Shown: positions 36,181-44,584 of the stretch, in pieces | Position numbering within the stretch: position 1 is the first letter of the stretch | Layout: the number at the start of each line of letters is the position of its first letter | The notes under the pieces: model-generated | Seen by the model: the letters and a program-made list of their open reading frames with translations, nothing else | Database searches by the model: none | Told to the model about the DNA's origin: nothing | Assembly (NCBI RefSeq): GCF_014281055.1 | Contig: NZ_JACRSE010000002.1 | Location: forward strand, 186,001-250,000 | DNA length: 64,000 nucleotides | Origin: Fluviispira vulneris | GTDB lineage: Bacteria; Bdellovibrionota_B; Oligoflexia; Silvanigrellales; Silvanigrellaceae | Reading direction: 5' to 3' | Translations under genes and position numbers: made by a program

Positions 36181-38174
36181 GATTTATTTTTTGGATTTTC
36201 ATAATACTCTAGATATTTTTTTTCTATAAAAAATCCAACTTCCGTTAGCTTTGATAATTTCCAAGCCGGTGTAACTTCAATTTTGAAATAGCAGAAGTTA
36301 TTATTAGTTATTTTATCTAAACATGATGTAAATTTTATATTATTTGGAATTTTGATTGAAACCCAATCTGATTTGTTCAAAACAAGGTTATTATCTTCGG
36401 TCTGATTGAACTGGTTATAAAATTTTAGCTTTAAATACGTTGGTTGATTTTTTAATTCACTGTGTACAAATAATCTTATTTCTTTTTTTATTAGAATAAT
36501 TTCTGTTTTTGGAGCTACCCATATTCCGTCTTGAGAAAATTCTGGTTTATATAATTTATTTATTCCACTTAATTTATTGCGAATGATTTGTGAGAAATAG
36601 ACTCGCTTAGAATCAGTAAATCCCTCTGGATGAGGCAATTCTCCAACAGCTTGAGGAAATTGCGGTTCATTTCTTTCTTTCCAGCGAAAGTTAGGTATAG
36701 AAGGAGCAGAATATATAAGATATGAACAAGAAATAATAAATAAAAGACTACAAAAATTTAGGATGCTTGTTATGTAAATCCGATCTTTTTTTGTTTTATC
36801 GATCGTGAGTGCAAGTCCAGCTGATATAGCAATTGCAGTGAAAAAAGCTGATGTAGCGTTTGAAAGCAAATGACTGATTGATGCATATATGATGAGTGGC
36901 ACAAACAACCATTTTATATAAATTTTATTTACAAATAATGATTCATTTGTGTATATAGGTAATAAATTTAATTTTCGAATACAATTTATTACAATAAAAA
37001 TTGTTATTATAAGTAATATAAGTCCTACAAGACCCAATTCAGAAATGATTGAAAAATACAAATTTGATGGCATATCAAGTTGAGTCATTTCGATGGGTTT
37101 TTTAAATTGATAAAAATTAACGGAAAAAGAACCAAGTCCAGTGCCAATTGGAAAGTGTTCTTGAATAGATCGTAACATAATTTTTAATTGACCAGCTCTC
37201 TGTTCATCAAATTGATTGTAATATGCGAGAAAATCTGTCGTGAAATTATTATGAGTGAATCCATTAACTATTCTGTTAAATCCTTGCAATTGAAATTTTT
37301 TTAATAGAAGTAAAATAAATCCACAAAATAGGATAAATGAAGATGTTATATAAAAAAGTAATTTATATTTTTTATTAATATATAATTTATAAGCTTTATT
37401 AGATATATAAAGTAAGATAGAAATTATAGAAGATAAATAAAATCCTCTTGAATCATTCATAATACCAGCGAAAAGTGTGACTGATGCAAGGAATGCTATA
37501 AAAATTTTAGATTTTAATGAAAAAATATTTTCAAAAAATGCTATAAAAAATATTACAAAATTTATTGAAAAATAGAGTCCAGCAATACCTGAATCTTCTA
37601 AAAGTCCAGGAGGTCTGTTTGCATCAACAGAAGTTCCACTTCCTTGAGCTAAAAAATGTATATTAGAGATTCCCTGCAAAATAGCAACTAAAGAATTTAT
37701 GATTGCACTTACAATTATTATTAATAGAAAATATTTTACAAAGTTATTTTTGGACCTATTGTATAAAATATCTGAAAAAAAGTTAAGTGATGGGAAAATA
37801 AATAAAACAAAAAAAAGCAGATAAAGACGAGTTTGTGTTATTGCAAAGTCAGCGGTGATGTTATTCTGTAAGATGTAGTTTTGGAAAGAAATTCCGCTTC
37901 TGAAAGATGGTTGATAGAAAAGTATAAAAGCATGCAGAACAATCATTGTTATCAATATAAGTAGACTAATAGTGAGTGTTTTATATTTATTAAAGGTAGA
38001 AACAAGAGAAACTATAAAACCAATTATAAAAATAAAATATAAGAAAAATCTCAAAATATTTATTGATAAAATATCTGGGATTCTGATGAATAAATTTATA
38101 AAAGTAAAATTTATTAAAAATAATATATGTGATAAATTTTCTATTTTATGCTCACTTATTTTTAATTTTAGCAT
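36177..38174 (-). CDS. O-antigen ligase/polymerase-family membrane protein
   Basis: A 665-residue protein with about eleven transmembrane segments in the first ~480 residues and a soluble C-terminal part. The stretch HFPIGTGLGSFSVNFYQFKKP, followed by LPSNLYFSIISELGLVGLILL, matches the Wzy_C/WaaL pattern (a 'G.G...f', then 'N.y..i..e.G..gl'). Such enzymes link or polymerise sugar chains on lipid carriers in the periplasm. The C-terminal ~170 residues, with a likely beta-rich fold, are longer than in common WaaL. It overlaps the ABC gene by four bases and follows a glycosyltransferase gene by 22 bp. Confidence 0.8.
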   Translation of the reverse strand: MLKLKISEHKIENLSHILFLINFTFINLFIRIPDILSINILRFFLYFIFIIGFIVSLVSTFNKYKTLTISLLILITMIVLHAFILFYQPSFRSGISFQNYILQNNITADFAITQTRLYLLFFVLFIFPSLNFFSDILYNRSKNNFVKYFLLIIIVSAIINSLVAILQGISNIHFLAQGSGTSVDANRPPGLLEDSGIAGLYFSINFVIFFIAFFENIFSLKSKIFIAFLASVTLFAGIMNDSRGFYLSSIISILLYISNKAYKLYINKKYKLLFYITSSFILFCGFILLLLKKFQLQGFNRIVNGFTHNNFTTDFLAYYNQFDEQRAGQLKIMLRSIQEHFPIGTGLGSFSVNFYQFKKPIEMTQLDMPSNLYFSIISELGLVGLILLIITIFIVINCIRKLNLLPIYTNESLFVNKIYIKWLFVPLIIYASISHLLSNATSAFFTAIAISAGLALTIDKTKKDRIYITSILNFCSLLFIISCSYLIYSAPSIPNFRWKERNEPQFPQAVGELPHPEGFTDSKRVYFSQIIRNKLSGINKLYKPEFSQDGIWVAPKTEIILIKKEIRLFVHSELKNQPTYLKLKFYNQFNQTEDNNLVLNKSDWVSIKIPNNIKFTSCLDKITNNNFCYFKIEVTPAWKLSKLTEVGFFIEKKYLEYYENPKNKS

Positions 38175-38196
38175 TTTTTATCCTTAATTTTTTAAA

Positions 38197-39384
38197 TTAA
38201 GTTAAGTCTATAATCTTAACAGCATTTTGTAAATAGCTTTTTTCTATATTTATGAGTTCACTTTTTATAGATTTTCTATCAAAAGAGTTCGTGTTATTCC
38301 ATAAATTCAGCATGATTTCTGAGTAGTTTTCTTCATTGCATAGGCATCCACCATATCTTTCAATCAACTCCTCAATCGGTTCACAACCTCTCAATGCTAG
38401 GACAAGACATTTGTGTTTGATAGCTTCTGCTGTAATAATTGAATAAGCTTCGCGCATGGAGACCATTAGCAAGGCAATTGAATTTTCTAAAAGAAAAATT
38501 TTTTCCTTTTCAGTGACATGTCCTAAATAAATAAAGCGCTCATCTTGTGGAAATTCAATTTTTAGTTCACCAGCAAAAACAACCAAACAATTTTTAGGTG
38601 TTTTTTCAAATATAAAATTTACGTTTTTATTTTTATCAATTCTCCCAATATATGTGAAGAATTTTTTTGATGCAAGATGCATAATTCTTGTATCAGTGTC
38701 ACTGTTCGAAGCTATATTATTATTGAATCCTGGAGGTAAAATTATAAAAGGTTTTTTCTTGGAAAATGGTTTCAAAGTGTGACACAGATTTTTTTCTGCA
38801 ATTGATACAAATGCAAGAGTATCTGAATCTTCAATCATTTTATTTACGAAATTTAAATTGAATTCAGGTTCATTATGAGCAGTAACAATAAAAAGGACTT
38901 TAGTTTTTTTATGTGCTTTACGAACAGCATAATAATTCGGAGCATATAAATATGATTTTATAATAATTAGGGAATATAATTGTGCATTTTTTTCTAAATA
39001 CTTCCATAAATCTGGGCACCATGGTCCTTGTGATTTCAAAAAAATAAAATCTAATATAGGTGATAAAATTTTGTAAAAAATGGACATATGTTTTTGAGTA
39101 AAAAAAATGATTCTTTTAACAGCGCCAAATAAAATACGCTTTCTATCATGTAGAACAGGGAATCGTTTTATTTGAAATTTGCTACCTTCTATTTGTTGTT
39201 CTTCATTTGCTGGAAGATTATTATTCCAAGATATATAATCATCGCTTTGGCTAGTTAATATTTCAATTCTTTGCTTTTTTAATGCAAGTCCTTCTGCTAG
39301 TTTTAATGCATATACTTCTGCACCTGCATTAATATTTATTCCACATCTTTGCACAACTATCGCTATTTTTTTTTGAATCTTCAT
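38197..39384 (-). CDS. Glycosyltransferase, family 4-like
   Basis: A 395-residue GT-B enzyme. The N-terminal half opens with a Gly-rich loop, RCGININAGAEVYALKLAEGL, and the C-terminal donor-binding part contains FTYIGRIDKNKNVNFIF and MREAYSIITAEAIKHKCLVLALRGCEPIEEL, the E-x7-E-type signature of GT4 enzymes. Family members transfer sugars from nucleotide donors to lipid or glycan acceptors in the cytoplasm. The neighbours (ligase-like protein, ABC exporter) place it in surface-glycan synthesis; donor and acceptor are unknown. Confidence 0.85.
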   Translation of the reverse strand: MKIQKKIAIVVQRCGININAGAEVYALKLAEGLALKKQRIEILTSQSDDYISWNNNLPANEEQQIEGSKFQIKRFPVLHDRKRILFGAVKRIIFFTQKHMSIFYKILSPILDFIFLKSQGPWCPDLWKYLEKNAQLYSLIIIKSYLYAPNYYAVRKAHKKTKVLFIVTAHNEPEFNLNFVNKMIEDSDTLAFVSIAEKNLCHTLKPFSKKKPFIILPPGFNNNIASNSDTDTRIMHLASKKFFTYIGRIDKNKNVNFIFEKTPKNCLVVFAGELKIEFPQDERFIYLGHVTEKEKIFLLENSIALLMVSMREAYSIITAEAIKHKCLVLALRGCEPIEELIERYGGCLCNEENYSEIMLNLWNNTNSFDRKSIKSELINIEKSYLQNAVKIIDLT

Positions 39385-39415
39385 TTATAAAGAAGGAAAG
39401 CCTTCCTTCCCTCCA

Positions 39416-40372
39416 CTAAGGGTTTTTTCTGTTTTGCAATCCATATTGTTTATAGACTGCAAGAGGAATTTCAGGAAGATTAATATGCGATACTACTGGA
39501 GATATGACTTGATGTTCGTCAAAGAGATCATGATTGCTTTTTTGTAATGTATCTGCTTTAAATTCAAGACAATCTGTATAATAATACCGACAATGAATTC
39601 CTTCTTTTCTTTCCTTAAAGCTATGTGTAAAGTATGACATTACTTTAAGCAAGAGGGATTGGCCTTTATTTAAAGGGTAGCAATTAAAGAAATCCATTCT
39701 TTTTGAATTTATAAACCCGCTTTTCTTTAAGACTTCAAATATCTTTTCAATATTTTTATTTCCTAAAGAATTGCAATTGACCATCATGTAGAAATTAGAA
39801 TTTTCATATTTTGTAGCTTTTAAAGCGCATTTTAAAAATACATTAAGATCTTCGTAATTTTGTGGAGGATCAAAACAGACGACATCAAATATATGTTGCA
39901 AAAATTTAGGGAGTCCATCATATAAATCTACATGAAAGAATGTGACTTGATGTTTTGCATCTTGAGTAAGCACTTTTAACTCCTCTAGGAGACGCAGATC
40001 GCAGTCTAAAACAGTGACATATTTGAAGTTACGGGCTGCGAGTTCTACTGAAACATGATCATCATCACCCATAAGTAAAATACTTTTATCTCTGAAACCA
40101 TTTCTTTCGAAGAGATCAGCTCTTTTTTTTCGTGTTTCAATTGTGCAGGGGAGTTGATTATAGCTTTGCACAAGTTTGAATTTTGATTTTGTGTGCTGTA
40201 TGAGATTCGTATTCTCATGAAAATTCTGTTTTTTGTTTTCTTCAATGATTTTTCTTAGAAATTCTTTTTTTTCAGTACGATTTAAACTTAAGACATGCCG
40301 TACCGTCCGACTGGCAAAAAAGATGCTGACAATTTTGCATATTAATTTGTGTATTTGATCAATTATTTTCAT
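39416..40372 (-). CDS. BpsA-like branched-polyamine aminopropyltransferase (DUF43 type)
   Basis: A 318-residue protein with a class I SAM-binding fold. SILLMGDDDHVSVELAA (97-113) holds the GDDD signature of N4-bis(aminopropyl)spermidine synthase (BpsA), followed by VTVLDCDLRLLEEL and FDVVCFDPPQNY with DPP (168-170), the second conserved motif. BpsA enzymes use decarboxylated SAM to add aminopropyl groups to spermidine, giving branched polyamines, mainly in thermophilic archaea and bacteria. The match rests on these motifs and length; a simple methyltransferase is possible. It lies 17 bp from a LysE-type exporter and 31 bp from the glycosyltransferase. Confidence 0.5.
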   Translation of the reverse strand: MKIIDQIHKLICKIVSIFFASRTVRHVLSLNRTEKKEFLRKIIEENKKQNFHENTNLIQHTKSKFKLVQSYNQLPCTIETRKKRADLFERNGFRDKSILLMGDDDHVSVELAARNFKYVTVLDCDLRLLEELKVLTQDAKHQVTFFHVDLYDGLPKFLQHIFDVVCFDPPQNYEDLNVFLKCALKATKYENSNFYMMVNCNSLGNKNIEKIFEVLKKSGFINSKRMDFFNCYPLNKGQSLLLKVMSYFTHSFKERKEGIHCRYYYTDCLEFKADTLQKSNHDLFDEHQVISPVVSHINLPEIPLAVYKQYGLQNRKNP

Positions 40373-40389
40373 GCAAATAGTCCAATATA

Positions 40390-41073
40390 TTAGAATAGAA
40401 AGATTTTAATACCAAAAATAAAGGCAAATAATATAAAGAAATATCCCACCCATTTTTCAATTTTTGCAATTCGAATTTGTAAAATCCTTTCTGGGATTTT
40501 AAGAACAAAAAATCTGTAGGTCTTAAAAATGAAGAGATCACCAATGCAAACTCCTATTGCAATAAGAATCACTGCAAGCGAAATGGGATGATAGTAGGTT
40601 AAATTTTGCCCCATCCACCAAAGATACCAAAAAGGCAGCAAAGTCGGTATCGTCAATGTTCCAACGATTCCTTCGATAAAATGACGAATTAATTTGCTAG
40701 ATTTGTTTTTTTCAATATCAGGATTTTCAATCGGATTGTTTTTTAATGAAGGCTGATATTTTTTTGTTAATATGTGGGTGAAGCCAATGTACAAGAGTAC
40801 GACCAAAAACGAAATTTGAATTAGGAAGAGATTATTTTTTCCAAATGTGATTAATTGAGTTATGTTATTTGTTTTTTGAGCAATAATGAAGGCAATAATG
40901 CAGATAGTTACGTCTACTAATAAGATTCCAAGTTGAAAATAAAATAAACTTTTTCTTTCACCCTTAATATAGAAAAGAAGAAGTCTTATATTTAATGGAC
41001 CAGGTGGTAGAGTCGAAAGTGCCCCACCAATAATCGCACAAAAAAAATAAATGAAAAGCTCTGAAATAATCAT
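40390..41073 (-). CDS. LysE-type amino-acid/amine exporter
   Basis: From ATG 41073 (AAGGA upstream) it has 227 residues and about six membrane helices. The first helix carries IGGALSTLPPGPLNIRLLL, the conserved 'G....PGP' loop of LysE/RhtB exporters, and the C-terminal half contains GTLTIPTLLPFWYLWWMG. Family members export lysine, homoserine or related amines in proportion to intracellular level. A longer reading from 41097 is possible but without a ribosome site. Its neighbours, the BpsA-like gene and malic enzyme, are discussed as a finding. Confidence 0.8.
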   Translation of the reverse strand: MIISELFIYFFCAIIGGALSTLPPGPLNIRLLLFYIKGERKSLFYFQLGILLVDVTICIIAFIIAQKTNNITQLITFGKNNLFLIQISFLVVLLYIGFTHILTKKYQPSLKNNPIENPDIEKNKSSKLIRHFIEGIVGTLTIPTLLPFWYLWWMGQNLTYYHPISLAVILIAIGVCIGDLFIFKTYRFFVLKIPERILQIRIAKIEKWVGYFFILFAFIFGIKIFLF

Positions 41074-41156
41074 GCAATCCTTAATAATAATAAACAATAA
41101 AATTAATTATAACTTAATTGAATATAATTAAAAAGGAAGTCAAAATTAAGTGTGGG

Positions 41157-42872
41157 TTAATTTTTTCCTATAACATAGCGCACGTAGCTTGTTTTCCACA
41201 TATTTGCATGAATATTATCATGTATTTCTTGATCAGTCATTTTTGGTGCAACTCCGGTATCTTGTGCAGTTTTAGCAGTAGCATAAGCAATTTTATATGA
41301 GACTTCACGAATATGTGTCAGTGATGGCAAAAGAGAAAGGTTTGGATCTTTATTTATTTGTGCGCATTCACTGATAACTTTTGCACAAGCTACAAGCATT
41401 TCATCATTGACTCGTGTTGCTTTTGAAGCCACCACACCAAGTCCGAGGCCAGGAAACACAAAAGCATTGTTGCATTGGCCAATAGGGAAAACTCTTCCAT
41501 TATATCGGACATCGGCAAATGGGCTACCTGTTGCCACAAGCACTTTTCCTTGTGTCCATTCAATCAAGTTTGCTGGTAATGCTTCACAGCGGGATGTTGG
41601 ATTGGATAAAGGAAAAATAATAGGTCTTTCACAATGTGAAGCCATCATTTTTACGATTTCTTCTGTGAAAGCCCCCGTTTGAGTTGATGTGCCAATGAGA
41701 ATTGTTGGTTTAACATTATTTACTACATCATACAGAAGTATAGGCTTTCCTTTAATCCGTTCCCAATCGTTGTAGACATCGACTGGCTGAGCATATTTTC
41801 TTTGAAAATACTCAAGATGATCCATGCTCGTATGCAGCATACCGTTCATATCTATTAAAAACATATTGGCAAGAGCTTGTTTTTCCGTAAGTCCATCTGC
41901 AATCATAGCTGCCAGAATTTGATCTGCAATACAGCAGCCAGCAGTTCCTGCACCATGAATCACAACTTTTTGTTCGCTCATTTTTGTGCCATTTACTTTC
42001 AAACCTGCAAGGATTGCGCCAACAGTAACTGCAGCAGTTCCTTGCATATCATCGTTAAATGTACACATTTCATTTTTATAGCGGTCCAAATTTTTACGTG
42101 CTGTCTGTCTGCCAAAATCTTCCCAATGTAAGTAAACATTTGGGTATCTCTTTCTGAGAGCTGACACGAAAGCATCGATAAAATCGTCGTATTGTTCGCC
42201 GCGAATGCGTTCATGTCTCCAGCCTAAATAAAGGGGATTTTGTAATAATTCTTTATTATTTGTTCCCACATCCAATACAATAGGCAAGACTTTAGTTGGA
42301 TGAAAACCAGCACAAAGAGTGTACATGGCAAGTTTAGCAATTGAAATAACAATTCCACCCACTCCTTGATCGCCAATCCCAAGAATAGCTTCGGAGTCCG
42401 TGACACAAACCGCGCTTACATCGTAAGCATTTGGAATATTATTTAAAATATCGTCAATTTGTGACATTTGTGGATAAGAAATAAATAAACCACGTGGTCT
42501 TCTAAAGTTTTGATTAAACTGCTGAACAACATCACCAACGGTTGGTGTGTAAAAAACAGGCACCATTTCTATAAGGTGCTCTTGCATAAGTCTGAAGAAT
42601 AAAGTTTCATTTCGGTCATATAGTTGAGTCAAGAAAATATTTCTCTCTATATCTGACTCTTTTTTTAGATATTGTCCATAAACCCGAACAACTTGTTCAT
42701 CTAAAGTTTCAATGACATTCGGTATAAGTCCATCTAATTTAAACTCGATTCTTTCATCATATGTAAATGCTGTGTCTTTATTTAGAAATGAATTTAGCAA
42801 TAACTGTTTCCCTTTTAATGAGACTTCATAATACTTTTGTCCATCAAAAGAATTTCGTTTTTCTTTAAACAT
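41157..42872 (-). CDS. maeA: NAD-type malic enzyme
   Basis: A 571-residue oxidative decarboxylase (malate to pyruvate and CO2). It is of the long type (~565 residues) with the malic signatures FYTPTVGDVVQQF, VCVTDSEAILGIGDQGVGG, EDFGRQTARKNLDRYKN and CTFNDDMQGTAAVTVGAILAG, and the dinucleotide-binding GAGTAGCCIADQIL. IFPLSNPTSRCEA and GRVFPIGQCNNAFVFPGLGLG complete the C-terminal domain. The gene is 19 bp downstream of ung and probably shares its transcript. NAD versus NADP preference cannot be read with certainty. Confidence 0.92.
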   Translation of the reverse strand: MFKEKRNSFDGQKYYEVSLKGKQLLLNSFLNKDTAFTYDERIEFKLDGLIPNVIETLDEQVVRVYGQYLKKESDIERNIFLTQLYDRNETLFFRLMQEHLIEMVPVFYTPTVGDVVQQFNQNFRRPRGLFISYPQMSQIDDILNNIPNAYDVSAVCVTDSEAILGIGDQGVGGIVISIAKLAMYTLCAGFHPTKVLPIVLDVGTNNKELLQNPLYLGWRHERIRGEQYDDFIDAFVSALRKRYPNVYLHWEDFGRQTARKNLDRYKNEMCTFNDDMQGTAAVTVGAILAGLKVNGTKMSEQKVVIHGAGTAGCCIADQILAAMIADGLTEKQALANMFLIDMNGMLHTSMDHLEYFQRKYAQPVDVYNDWERIKGKPILLYDVVNNVKPTILIGTSTQTGAFTEEIVKMMASHCERPIIFPLSNPTSRCEALPANLIEWTQGKVLVATGSPFADVRYNGRVFPIGQCNNAFVFPGLGLGVVASKATRVNDEMLVACAKVISECAQINKDPNLSLLPSLTHIREVSYKIAYATAKTAQDTGVAPKMTDQEIHDNIHANMWKTSYVRYVIGKN

Positions 42873-42891
42873 TCAGATACTCCACGGAAAA

Positions 42892-43587
42892 TTAAAGGTT
42901 CCAATCAATTTCTGAAATATTATGATTCCTTAATATTTCGTTTGCTTTTGAAAAATGTTTACACCCCAAAAATCCGCGGTGGGCAGAAAGTGGCGAGGGG
43001 TGCGGTGCTTTTAGAATATTGTGAATAGGATTTGTGATCATGTTGGCTTTAGACTGGGCTGCTGCACCCCAAAGCATGAAAATTATGGGTGTTGTTTTGT
43101 GATTGAGTTTTTCAATCACACTGTCAGTAAACTTTTCCCAACCCTTTTCTCGATGAGAAAAAGCAGTGTGCGCGCGAACTGTTAAAACAGTATTTAACAA
43201 CAAGACACCTTGCTTTGCCCAGTTTTCTAAAGTGGTGTTGGTGGGTCTTCCCTTACCAATATCCTTTTCAATTTCTTTAAAAATATTTTGCAGAGAGGGG
43301 GGAGCAGGAATGCCTTGTTCAACCGCAAAAGCAAGGCCATTGGCTTGGCCCATACCATGATACGGATCCTGTCCAATAATGACGACTCTTACATCGGCAA
43401 AGTCGACAAGCTTAAGGGCTCTGAATACTTTTTCTTTTGCAGGGAAAAAAGTGTGACCTTGTTTGAGCTCTTTTTTCAAAAAAGCACGGATGTCTTCAAA
43501 GTAAGGTTTTTCAAACTCAGCCCCTAAAAGTGCTCTCCAATTCTCTGATAAAAAACTAAGATCTCTCGCCTTTATTTCTGATTCCAC
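42892..43587 (-). CDS. ung: Uracil-DNA glycosylase (family 1)
   Basis: Excises uracil from DNA. The 231-residue product has the water-activating motif IGQDPYHG (71-78, Asp74) and the DNA-intercalation loop HPSPLSAHRGF (196-206). The start is GTG at 43587, with GGGGAAA seven bases ahead. Length matches E. coli Ung (229). It begins a long minus-strand run of genes. Confidence 0.97.
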   Translation of the reverse strand: MESEIKARDLSFLSENWRALLGAEFEKPYFEDIRAFLKKELKQGHTFFPAKEKVFRALKLVDFADVRVVIIGQDPYHGMGQANGLAFAVEQGIPAPPSLQNIFKEIEKDIGKGRPTNTTLENWAKQGVLLLNTVLTVRAHTAFSHREKGWEKFTDSVIEKLNHKTTPIIFMLWGAAAQSKANMITNPIHNILKAPHPSPLSAHRGFLGCKHFSKANEILRNHNISEIDWNL

Positions 43588-43635
43588 GTGATTTTCCCCA
43601 AAGTCTCATATAAATTTCTTTCGCAAAATTTGTAA

Positions 43636-43664
43636 TTATTGAGAAAGAGTAAAATATCTATAAT
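43636..43664 (+). promoter_or_regulatory. Possible promoter upstream of a tiny lipoprotein ORF
   Basis: TTATTG (43636-43641) and a perfect TATAAT (43659-43664) are 17 bp apart. A transcript from here would begin near 43671 and read through the small lipoprotein frame at 43714 and on toward the bactofilin-like gene at 43881. Confidence 0.4.
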
Positions 43665-43713
43665 ATGAAAAATTCTCATTCTCAAACAAACTCAAGCGGA
43701 ACATATAGGAGTT

Positions 43714-43788
43714 CTGCATAAGTATCTCGTTTTTATCGCGTTGATTTTGACCTGTCTAGCTAGTTGCTGGGGAGATGGATTTGAGTAA
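43714..43788 (+). CDS. Possible tiny lipoprotein (24 residues, CTG start)
   Basis: A short frame reads HKYLVFIALILTCLASC followed by WGDGFE and a TAA. This has a positive N-terminus, a hydrophobic core and a lipobox-like LASC, leaving only seven residues from Cys to the end. AGGAG (43707-43711) lies just two bases before a CTG, which is a poor spacing, and no ATG is available in frame. It could be a real non-ATG peptide lipoprotein (of the entericidin or lysis-lipoprotein size class), a decayed gene, or chance. Confidence 0.3.
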   Translation: MHKYLVFIALILTCLASCWGDGFE

Positions 43789-43880
43789 GCGAAATTTATT
43801 TGATTCTTTATAATTATTTTAGTATTTTACTGAATTAATTATAGCGGGATGATTGTATTTATAATTTTTGGGGCGTTCTT

Positions 43881-44531
43881 ATGAAAAAAATAATTATTGT
43901 TATTATAAGTTGTCCAATCTTTTTTTCACTGGTTTGTGCTATAACTATTTATACATCTGTAAGAAATTTGGGTGCAATAAAAATAGAAAACTCGACACAG
44001 ACAAGTTTGAAAATTGTTGGAAAAGTGGAAATGAAAAAAAGTGAAATTACTGAGAATGCCAATGTCATCGGGGACTTTAAAGTTTTTAATTCAACTCTGA
44101 ATGATGTTAAAACAGTGGGTTTTCTAGAATTGGATGAGAATAGTAAAATAAATGGCGATGTAAAAGTAACAGGGAAAGTTAAAGTATTTAATTCAACTCT
44201 GAATAATATAAAAACTGTTGGTTTTCTAGATCTATATGAGAATAGTAAAATAAATGGCGATATAAAAGTAGATGGAAATTTATTTATGTCGCAAAGTCGT
44301 ATAGAAAAGCAATTGAATATCACTTCAGAAAATATTGAGATCAAAGATAATTCTTATGTAAAAAATATATATGTGATAAAAGATAAAGATAATAGCGATG
44401 AAGTTATTACGCTCGATAATTCCACTGTCGATGGAAATATAGAATTTGAAAGTAAACTTGGAAAAGTGAAATTAAAAAATGGAGCTAAAGTTACTGGCAC
44501 TGTAATTGGTGGAACAGTTGATACAATCTAA
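43881..44531 (+). CDS. Membrane-anchored bactofilin-like beta-repeat protein
   Basis: A 216-residue protein with a Lys-Lys start and a hydrophobic segment (residues ~2-25) that could be an anchor or a signal. The rest has regular short turns with Asn/Gly/Val/Ile positions such as NVIGDFKV, KINGDVKV and KVTGTVIGGTV, like the polymer-forming bactofilin/beta-helix proteins (DUF583). Two 34-residue copies starting KVFNSTLN (residues 67-100 and 101-134) are nearly identical. No cytoplasmic bactofilin gene neighbours are seen. A bidirectional terminator lies directly after the stop. Confidence 0.65.
   Translation: MKKIIIVIISCPIFFSLVCAITIYTSVRNLGAIKIENSTQTSLKIVGKVEMKKSEITENANVIGDFKVFNSTLNDVKTVGFLELDENSKINGDVKVTGKVKVFNSTLNNIKTVGFLDLYENSKINGDIKVDGNLFMSQSRIEKQLNITSENIEIKDNSYVKNIYVIKDKDNSDEVITLDNSTVDGNIEFESKLGKVKLKNGAKVTGTVIGGTVDTI
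44079..44282 (+). repeat. Two 102-bp tandem copies in the bactofilin-like gene
   Basis: Copies 44079-44180 and 44181-44282 encode 34-residue repeats that differ in only a few residues. The unit holds a full turn pair of the beta-repeat (KVFNSTLN..KTVGFL.L.ENSKINGD.KV). The DNA copies share long identical runs, so the duplication is fairly recent. Confidence 0.85.
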
Positions 44532-44566
44532 AAAAAATCGCTCAATAGATTCTATTGAGCGATTTT
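44531..44566. terminator. Bidirectional intrinsic terminator
   Basis: AATCGCTCAATA (44536-44547) pairs with TATTGAGCGATT (44553-44564) around a five-base loop. A-run and T-run flank the stem on both sides, so it can stop the + transcript of the bactofilin-like gene and the - transcript of the helicase gene that ends at 44585. Confidence 0.85.
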
Positions 44567-44584
44567 ATCACGCAAAGGCTTGCT

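Noticed and set aside
43665-43721. 18-residue ATG frame upstream of the micro-lipoprotein
   Set aside because: Its ATG directly follows a likely -10 box, so it would not be within the transcript; no ribosome site.
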